From Channallabes apus (taxonomy: Eukaryota; Chordata; Actinopteri; Siluriformes; Clariidae): a stretch of 64,000 nucleotides of DNA. Location of the stretch: assembly GCA_030522415.1 (NCBI GenBank), contig CM060111.1, positions 46,165,559-46,229,558 of the forward strand. The letters run 5' to 3'. The first letter of the stretch is position 1; each line of letters starts with the position of its first letter. The notes beneath the pieces were generated by a model that had not been told where the DNA came from, did not search any database, and saw nothing but the letters and a program-made list of their open reading frames with translations. A program made the translations under genes and the position numbers. Positions 57,446 to 64,000 of this stretch are shown piece after piece.

Positions 57446-57980
57446 TGTAACGCTTGGATTTATAAAACCACCTAATTACAAGAAAACGGATTCGGGAATC
57501 TAAATAGGGGCTTGTAAACCACACTAAAGAGTGTGTTTGGGATGTATGCGGGTGTGTGAGTGTGTGTATGGTAGTCCAGTGTCTGATATATGGCAATGGG
57601 TATGAAAATGGTGAGTTGGAGAGATGGCTCGATCTCACCAGTAAACGATGGTAAGTTAATGAGCTGGGTACTGAATGAAATTAACAAAGTATAATCCACA
57701 AGCAGTCGCTCAGCCTCGAAAAACATACAGCACGCTGACTTCATCTCTCCGTGCCGGCTACCTCGCCGGTTCCGGCTTTATGCCGGCACACGTGACCCAC
57801 GTAACTTCCGGGTTCCCTCACGCTGCGATCGCGCATGCGTGCGAGCTTACCCGGTGACCAAAACACTGTAACAAGGGGAAACAGAAACTGCCTAGGGCAC
57901 ATCTATGGCACAGGCGAGCAGCATTAGCTCTTTAATCCTTTACCTGTTATTAAAATGTCCCTTTGTGTGGCTGCGCTACA
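57446..57980 (-). repeat. 3' LTR of the gutted LTR element
   Basis: 535 bp, paired with 60005-60693. Shares TGGCTGCGCTACA and GCCGGTTCCGGCTTTATGCC blocks. Confidence 0.9.
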
Positions 57981-58097
57981 TAGACCTCCCCCCCCCCCCA
58001 AGCTTCCGGCGTCTGAGGAGAACGTCCGTACCAGTGCTTTAAATTCGCCACACTGTACACATCGGCTTTTTGTGGGTAGCCCCAAGACATTGTGTAT

Positions 58098-59063
58098 TTA
58101 ATTGGTCCTCTTCTGTTTTTTATTTCTGCTGGTCCCTCCCACTTGGGCGCTAGCTGTGCAGAACATCTCTTTGCTGTGGAGGAGAGTGATTGAGCTTTTC
58201 TCCAAACCAGTTCTCCCGGATGAAAGTGCGCTGCTTTCGTCCAGGTATGGTGATAACTTTATATCCTCCGTGATGAAAGGTTGTCTGTGAAATGAAGGGT
58301 AGGCAGGCTTGTGTTGTTGACACCCGTTGCATGCTCTTGTATAATGCCAGACGTCTTTCCATACCGTCGGCCACCACGCCACCTCTAGTAACCTCAGCAG
58401 GGTTTTCAGTTGTCCCCAGTGTCCTCCCAGTGGATTGTTGTGATAATAATGTAGAAAGTTTTTGATGAGCGACTGGGGGACTACTAGCTGAAATTTCTCT
58501 CCTTGCCTTACTGGTACCCGGCGATATAGCACGCCCTGATGACGTTCGAAGGTGACCCTCTGATCTTGTGCGCTCCTTGAATGGTCGTTGGAGAGCAGCT
58601 TTAAAATAGTAGGGTCCTTCTGTTGGGCTTTGATAATCTCGCGCAGGTCGCTCGATAAGTCGGAGGCCCATTTAGTGGTCGTGGTGGTTATACGTGGGGT
58701 GTCACCTCCTTTCAGCGGCGGGGGTGCTCGGGGTATGGCATCTGGACCAGGATTTAAGCGGTCCTCGCCGTCTTTCTCTACCCTGGAACCTCCCCTCACC
58801 AGCTGTTCTACGGTGTTCTCCGTCCCTGTTACACATCCGGCCACTCTCGTGTTGATGTTCTCCCTGGTTCGCCCCACTAGTTCTCCCTCTGAGATATCAG
58901 GTTTCCCCTTTAGACAGAGGGCGGGGAGGTCATCGGCGAAGTCTCCCAGGCGTTGCCCCGGCTGCTGTACCGGAGACCTCAAGTTGTCTTCCTCTTCATC
59001 GAGGTCGTCGTCCAGTATGAAAGCCGCCATGAAAGCCTGTTTGAAAGACAGCCAGTCCTTCAC
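58098..59063 (-). pseudogene. Gag end fused to integrase zinc-binding domain
   Basis: A 321-residue open frame. The first part is gag-like: WLSFKQAFMAAFILDDDLDE, SPVQQPGQRLGDFADDLPAL, KPDISEGELVGRTRENINTR and TENTVEQLVRGGSRVEKD. After TPRITTTTTKW it passes directly into LREIIKAQQKDPTILKLLSN and an integrase HHCC finger, HYYHNNPLGGHWGQLKTLLR ... CNGCQQHKP, then ends. Protease, RT, RNase H and the integrase core are absent. The clean fusion suggests a deletion derivative amplified by relatives. Confidence 0.82.
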
Positions 59064-59930
59064 CTTGCCTTTCTCCGCCTTCCACCAACTCAGAGCCGGC
59101 CCTCGTAGAACTGTGCTGAGGGTTCCTGCGCAGCTCTGGGCGGGTCAGTGGTCTGATCTCCAGATACTTCTCCGCTTGCTCGATGAAGTTCCGCACCTCA
59201 GCTGTCTCTGACGCGTCGCAGAAGGCTGGAAACTCCACGTAGATGGATGGTCGAGCATGAAGAGAAGAAGAAGAGAGTGGCGGGGAGAGCAGAGCCGAGG
59301 AGTGTATTGGAACACCTGGAGGAACGTCGTAGCCAGTAGGAGTGCTTGATGGCTTTAGCTTGGCCGTTGCTGTAGTGGTAGAAGTGCTTGGAAGATGTTG
59401 TGCAGGGGTGCAGGCCTGTAACCTGTGGGCATACAAGTGGGACGCAGTCTCTTCATCCGGTTTTCCCAGATGACGTCACGCCGCAGAAAACAGTCAACGA
59501 TGGCTCTCTCCATTTTCTCGAGAGCCTCCTGGCAGTAGCGCTGCAGCCATTCCAAGCTCACGTCCACTGCGTCACAAAGACTGATTTCCCTGTTGAGACT
59601 GCTGTCCAGGGATTGTATAAAATCCTGCTCCATGGAGCTCACTTTATCTGTAAGCGCCACCATGTCCATCTTGCATTGATTAAGTTCCTTTTGTAGTGTG
59701 TGCACTACCTCAATATCAGTCCCATGAACAATAATATCATCATCATCATCATTATTGTCATTATCATGGCTATCAGATATATATAATGAACTAATCAATG
59801 AAGTTAATTCAGCTGTAGGGTTACGGCGTGTATTAATTGCATCATCTACCTCCGCCAGCACTTCACTAGCCACAACAAAGTTGGCCTTAGCAGCACTACT
59901 AGCATTAGCATTAGCGTTATTAGCATCCAT
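59000..59930 (-). pseudogene. Gag N-terminal region of the gutted LTR element, frameshifted
   Basis: ATG at 59928-59930 begins MDANNANANASSAAKANF, an Asn-Ala-rich start, followed by an acidic stretch (DNDNNDDDDDIIV), a coiled coil (LQKELNQCKMDMVALTDKVS) and LEWLQRYCQEALEKMERAIV. Near 59400 the frame shifts to STTTATAKLKPSSTPTGYDV and IYVEFPAFCDASETAEVRNF. A second shift near 59100 leads into the 58098-59063 frame. Confidence 0.7.
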
Positions 59931-60004
59931 CTTGTTCAGCCATGCCACACAAAACCGGAAAATACCCCAAAATACCAATTCCCCGTATGTACGGGCCACC
60001 ACTA

Positions 60005-60693
60005 TGTAACGCTTGGATTTATAAAACTGCTTAGTTACAAGAAAACGGTTTTGGGAATCTAAATAGGGGCTTGTAAACCACACTTCCGGTATTGCGCAAC
60101 CGCGGCAGGACAATATACGACGTGACACAAAACAATGGTAATAAATTAAACCAAGTGTATTATACAAGACAAACAAATAATTAAACAAACACGGTGCACG
60201 ACAAACCAATATATACATGTTTGTACAATACATACATATATATATGTACAAATATAATACAAATATAAAGAGTGTGTGTGGGATGTATGCGGGTGTGTGA
60301 CTGTGTGTATGGTAGTCCAGTGTCTGATATATGGCAATGGGTATGAAAATGGTGAGTTGGATAGAAACGGAATGAGCTGGGTACTGAATGAAATTAACGA
60401 AGTATAATCCACAAGCAGTCGCTCAGCCTCAAAAAACATACAGCACGCTGACTTCATCTCTCCGTGCCGGCTACCTCGCCGGTTCCGGCTTTATGCCGGC
60501 ACACGTGACCCACGCCACTTCCAGGTTCCCTCACGCTGCGATCGCGCATGCGTGCGAGCTTACCCGGTGACCAAAACACTGTAACAAGGGGAAACAGAAA
60601 CTGCCTAGGGCACATCTATGGCACTGGCGAGCAGCATTAGCTCTTTAATCCTTTACCTGTTATTAAAATGTCCCTTTGTGTGGCTGCGCTACA
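60005..60693 (-). repeat. 5' LTR of the gutted LTR element
   Basis: 689 bp. Carries a roughly 180-bp AT-rich segment absent from the 3' LTR. Just downstream on the minus strand is TGGTGGCCCGTA, a possible primer-binding site. Confidence 0.88.
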
Positions 60694-61128
60694 TAGAGAC
60701 CAGCGATGCTCTACATCTTAGAGACAGTGGCACTGAAGAAAAGACAGGAGGCAGAGTTGGAGGTAGCAGGGCTGAAGATGTTGAGATTCTCTTTGGGAGT
60801 GACAAGGATGGATAGGATCAAGAATGAGGTGATCAGAGGGACAACCCATGTGAGATGTTTTGGAGATAAAGTCACAGACCAGATTGAGGTGGTTTGGACA
60901 TGTTCAGAGGAGAGATGTTGAATATATTGGTAGAAGGATGCTGAAGTTGGAACTGCCAGGGAGGAGGTCTAGAGGAAGACCAAAGAGGAGATTTACGGAT
61001 GCAGTGAGAGAGGACATGCAGTTAGTTGGTCTGAGAGAAGAGGATGCAAAGAATAGGGTTAGATGTGGCCACCCCAGAAAGGGAACAGCCAAAAGACAAA
61101 GAGGAAGAAGAAGATTCGCACACTGGAC

Positions 61129-61440
61129 AAGAGATACCAGTTCCCCCTTACAAAAATACTTTACACAGTAAGTGCCATAGCAAGGTTCAACTTGAAATAA
61201 CTGCAGTGAAATTCTTTTTAACCATTAAGGACCTTTGGTCAAGCAGGACGACCGAGCCATAAATTAGCCTAAACGTGTACTTTGTCGACGAGTTTAAACT
61301 GAACAGCCGTTGCCTGCAAACATCGTATTTCCCTGATGATCACACGGGAGAGAACATAGCCGCGGTCTGAGAGAGGGACTGATTGCATGGGACCTCTGTG
61401 AGGATGGATCACTGGACTAGGTTAAAGCTACTTAACTGTA
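61129..61440 (+). pseudogene. BED-type hAT transposase relic, right part
   Basis: Continues the hAT gene after the RTE TSD. In shifting frames it reads RYQFPLTKI, then TIKDLWSSRTTEP and CKHRISLMITRER, the conserved hAT catalytic-domain blocks around TxDLWSSRTxEPY. Many stops. Confidence 0.65.
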
Positions 61441-61582
61441 TGTTCAAGAGGACAGCTATTAACAGATTTATTTAAGAACAAATGGAAATACAGTGTAGAA
61501 ATCGGTGTGTCACAAAGAACACTAGAAATGTCCCATTTAAATAATTTTCATGATTATTAGCACATGACTCTAAAAATGTATA

Positions 61583-63116
61583 CAAACCGGATTCCAAAAA
61601 AGTTGGGACACTAAACAAATTGTGAATAAAAACTGAATGCAATGATGTGGAGATGGCAAATGTCAATATTTTATTCAGAATAGAACATAGATGACAGATC
61701 AAAAGTTTAATCCGAGAAAATGTATCATTTTAAAGGAAAAATATGTTGATTCCAAATTTCACGGTGTCAACAAATCCCCAAAAAGTTGGGACAAGGCCAT
61801 TTTCACCACTGTGTGGCATCTCCCCTTCTTTTTACAACACTCACCAGACGTCTGGGGACCGAGGAGACAAGTTTCTCAGGTTTAGAAATAGGAATGCTCT
61901 CCCATTCTTGTCTAATACAGGCCTGTAACTGTTCGATCGTCTTGGGCCTTCTTTGTCGCACCTTCCTCTTTATGATGCGCCAAATGTTCTCTATAGGGGA
62001 AAGATCTGGACTGCAGACTGGCCGTTTCAGTACCCGGATCCTTCTCCTACGCAGCCATGATGTTGTGAATGATGCAGAATGTGGTCTGGCATTGACTAGA
62101 TGTTGTTCTAGAACCTGAATATATTTTTTTGCATTGATGGTGCCTTTCCAGACATGCAAGCTGCCCATGCCACACGCACTCATGCAACCCCATACCATCA
62201 GAGATGCAGGCTTCTGAACTGAGCGTTGATAACAACTTGGGTTGTCCTTGTCCTCTTTGGTCCGGATGACATGGCGTCCCACATTTCCAACAAGAACTTC
62301 GAATTGTGACTCGTCTGACCACAGAACAGTCTTCCATTTTGCCACACTCCATTTTAAATGATCCCTGGCCCAATGAAAATGCCTGTGCTTGTGGATCTTG
62401 CTTAGAAATGGCTTCTTCTTTGCACTGTAGAGTTTCAGCTGGCAATGGCGGGTGGCACGGTGGATTGTGTTCACTGACAATGGTTTCTGGAAGTATTCCT
62501 GAGCCCATTCTGTGATTTCCTTTACAGTAGCATTCCTGTTTGTGGTGCAGTGTCGTTTAAGGGGCCGGAGATCACGGGCATTCAGTATGGTTTTACGCCC
62601 TTGACCCTTACGCAAAGAGATTGTTCCAGATCTTCGGATGATATTATGCACATTTGATGATGATAACTGCAAAGTCTTTGCAATTTTTCACTGGGTAACA
62701 CCTTTCTGATATTGCTCAAATATCTTTCTGCGCAACATTGTGGGAATTGGTGATCCTCTACCCATCTTGGCTTCTGAGAGACACTGCCACTCTGAGAAGC
62801 TCTTTTTATACCCAATCATGTTGCCAATTAACCTAATTACTGTTAATTGGTCTTCCAGCTCTTCGTTATGCCCAAATTTACTTTTTCCAGCCTCTTATTG
62901 CTACTTGTCCCAACTTTTTTGGGATTTGTTGACACCGTGAAATTTGGAATTAACATATTTTTCCTTTAAAATGATAAATTTTCTCGGATTAAACTTTTTA
63001 TCTCTCATCTATGTTCTATTCTGAATAAAATATTGACATTTGCCATCTCCACATCATTGCATTCAGTTTTTATTCACAATTTGTTTAGTGTCCCAACTTT
63101 TTTGGAATCCGGTTTG
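61583..63116 (-). mobile_element. Tc1-like transposon with long IR/DR ends (1534 bp)
   Basis: Bounded by TA (61581-61582, 63117-63118). Termini are CAAACCGGATTCCAAAAAAG and the inverse. TIRs of about 210 bp each contain a second, inner copy of CCAAAAAAGTTGGGAC, i.e. the IR/DR arrangement with two transposase sites per end. The interior carries a broken transposase on the minus strand. Confidence 0.95.
61803..62765 (-). pseudogene. Tc1 transposase with early stop and lost second catalytic Asp
   Basis: ATG at 62763-62765, then TGA in frame at 62688-62690 (codon 26). From 62672 the frame is open for 289 residues: DNA-binding part (LSSSNVHNIIRRSGTISLRK, GRKTILNARDLRPLK), first Asp block VLWSDESQFEVLVG and VWGCMSACGMGSLHVWKGTI. 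A deletion joins YIQVLEQHL directly to VNARPHSASF, removing the residues that normally hold the second catalytic Asp. The Glu block PVCSPDLSPIENIWRIIKRK is present. It is catalytically dead, but the ends are intact. Confidence 0.9.
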
Positions 63117-64000
63117 TATGTTTAAAGGACACTTATCTTTCCTTTAATCTTTTCTTCATCGTTAGATTAGAAATGGTAAGTGATTTGATAAAAATATTAA
63201 TAACTGGGTGTTTGTCGTTTTAGAATTTTAATGAACCAGTTGGTCATTTAAAATAACAGTTACAGAGGTTTAAGTTTTATTGTGAAACCACACTCCTACA
63301 GATGGAGCCACGCCAAATAGCTGCAACCGTGCAAATGGCGTGCAAATGCCCTATGCACGCCGTGATCACCCCTCCTTTTCCTGCCAGAAATGCATGTCAA
63401 GATTTCACAGATTTAAACACACCCATTCAAGCCCTATTCATTCATTTACCTGGTTCGTTCTCAAGAACACGTTAAAACAAGCCAGCAATTTAGCTGCGCT
63501 GAGTTGCAATCAAGTGATTTTAACAACCTGCCCCCACCCCCGCCGAACTGACGCTATCAAACTACAGAGATGAAGATTGCGGCTTAACGGACTGTTCGCA
63601 GTAAGTAGTGTTTAATTTTATAAAGTTTGTTTGGGGTAGTTTACAGTTTATTTCCCAGTTTAGTTTTTTTTTATTGGCCATTTTGAAAATCACTGGCAGC
63701 AACAGCAGCGGTCAGATGTGACTTTAGATAACTTAATGATCAGTTTGTTAAGTATGGAGTTAACATTACAGCTTACTGTCAGTGTCACAAACTCACAATG
63801 TCACTCCTCTTTAACTCAAAAAGATGCTAAAGCTTCGAAAATACTATTAATGTCCCTATTAGAAAAGCTGCACTACCCGATGAAGAGTTTTTGTGCTCTC
63901 TGAAAATACTGAGAGAATCTGACCGCGTGTTGTCTGGATAAATTCAGCATTTATTTATTCTTTGGGTAAGAGTTAATCTGCAGGTTATTTCAGTGACTGG
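63117..64000. other. unassigned DNA at right edge
   Basis: No recognised gene or repeat. A consensus 5' splice site (GTAAGTAGT) occurs at about 63600 after moderately GC-richer sequence, so a non-coding exon is possible but unsupported. Confidence 0.4.

Larger units (their letters stand above)
57446..60693 (-). mobile_element. gutted LTR retrotransposon inside the RTE
   Basis: LTRs at 57446-57980 (3') and 60005-60693 (5') run TGTAGCGCAGCC...AAGCGTTACA on the minus strand. A G-rich polypurine tract (complement of the C run at 57987-57998) precedes the 3' LTR. The LTRs differ by a roughly 180-bp segment present only in the 5' LTR (60085-60268) and a roughly 45-bp segment only in the 3' LTR. 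The interior is only 2 kb: a gag-like part joined to an integrase zinc finger. No clean TSD. Confidence 0.85.
57405..61128 (+). mobile_element. RTE-type LINE fragment, itself split by an LTR element
   Basis: The 5'-truncated RTE begins at about 57405 (GAAAGGAAAGGTGTACAGGA, encoding KGKVYRTVV) and resumes at 60694 with GAGACCAGCGATGCTCTAC (RPAMLY), ending with the AAAGAGGAAGAAGAA tail at about 61112. The 16-bp repeat GATTCGYACACTGGAC at 57389-57404 and 61113-61128 (one mismatch) is its TSD within the hAT gene. Confidence 0.85.

Noticed and set aside
63718..63903. Small ORF near the right edge as a gene
   Set aside because: No homology recognised, no splice or start context beyond chance.

Overview
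This is animal nuclear DNA, almost certainly from a teleost fish. It has spliced genes with GT-AG introns, long TG/CA microsatellites, many Tc1-like transposons, L2/L1/RTE-type LINEs, tRNA- and 5S-derived SINEs, hAT-type MITEs and Ty3/Gypsy elements. The species cannot be read from the sequence. Only two host genes can be supported. The rest is a deep, nested pile of transposable elements, several with target-site duplications (TSDs) that give the order of insertion.

Layout. 1-10628 (+): the 3' part of an HNF1-type homeobox gene, best match hnf1a. Exons 3-10 form one open frame of 400 codons including the stop; exons 1-2 must lie left of the window. The introns hold a pogo-like MITE, a Harbinger-like MITE, tRNA-SINEs, Tc1 relics, a Tc1 deletion derivative and very long dinucleotide repeats that touch splice sites. 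10629-13124: 3' UTR, a Tc1 relic and a 5S rRNA-derived SINE. 13125-20113: a hAT-like element containing a second hAT MITE, which contains a Sushi-type Gypsy chromovirus (copy 1, intact pol). 20130-23736: fragments of L2, Tc1, L1 and another LINE. 23737-37878: a full-length L2 LINE interrupted by a Mag-like Gypsy element, which is interrupted by an unusual TIR element with BEN-domain and piggyBac-like coding remnants, which is interrupted by a Tc1 copy (four levels). 38555-43660: pogo-like MITE, Tc1 fragment, reverse L2 and a LINE fragment.

44613-52561 (-): the last three exons of an NLR-type leucine-rich-repeat gene. The 7.2 kb intron between its two LRR exons contains a very young Sushi copy (copy 2, apparently identical LTRs, perfect 5-bp TSD) and a palindromic MITE. 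53033-57080: LINE copies, one split by a hAT MITE with an exact 8-bp TSD and a G-run minisatellite. 57083-61440: a BED-type hAT transposase relic split by an RTE insertion, itself split by a gutted LTR element. 61583-63116: a Tc1 copy with long TIRs. 63117-64000: nothing recognised.

The most informative mechanisms are in the Sushi elements. Both copies show a GGGAAAC slippery heptamer 7 nt before a 9-bp hairpin at the gag/pol overlap, with pairing preserved by a wobble between copies. Copy 2 has an 11-nt primer-binding site complementary to the predicted 5' end of its own transcript (self-priming), and this site contains the gag start codon.
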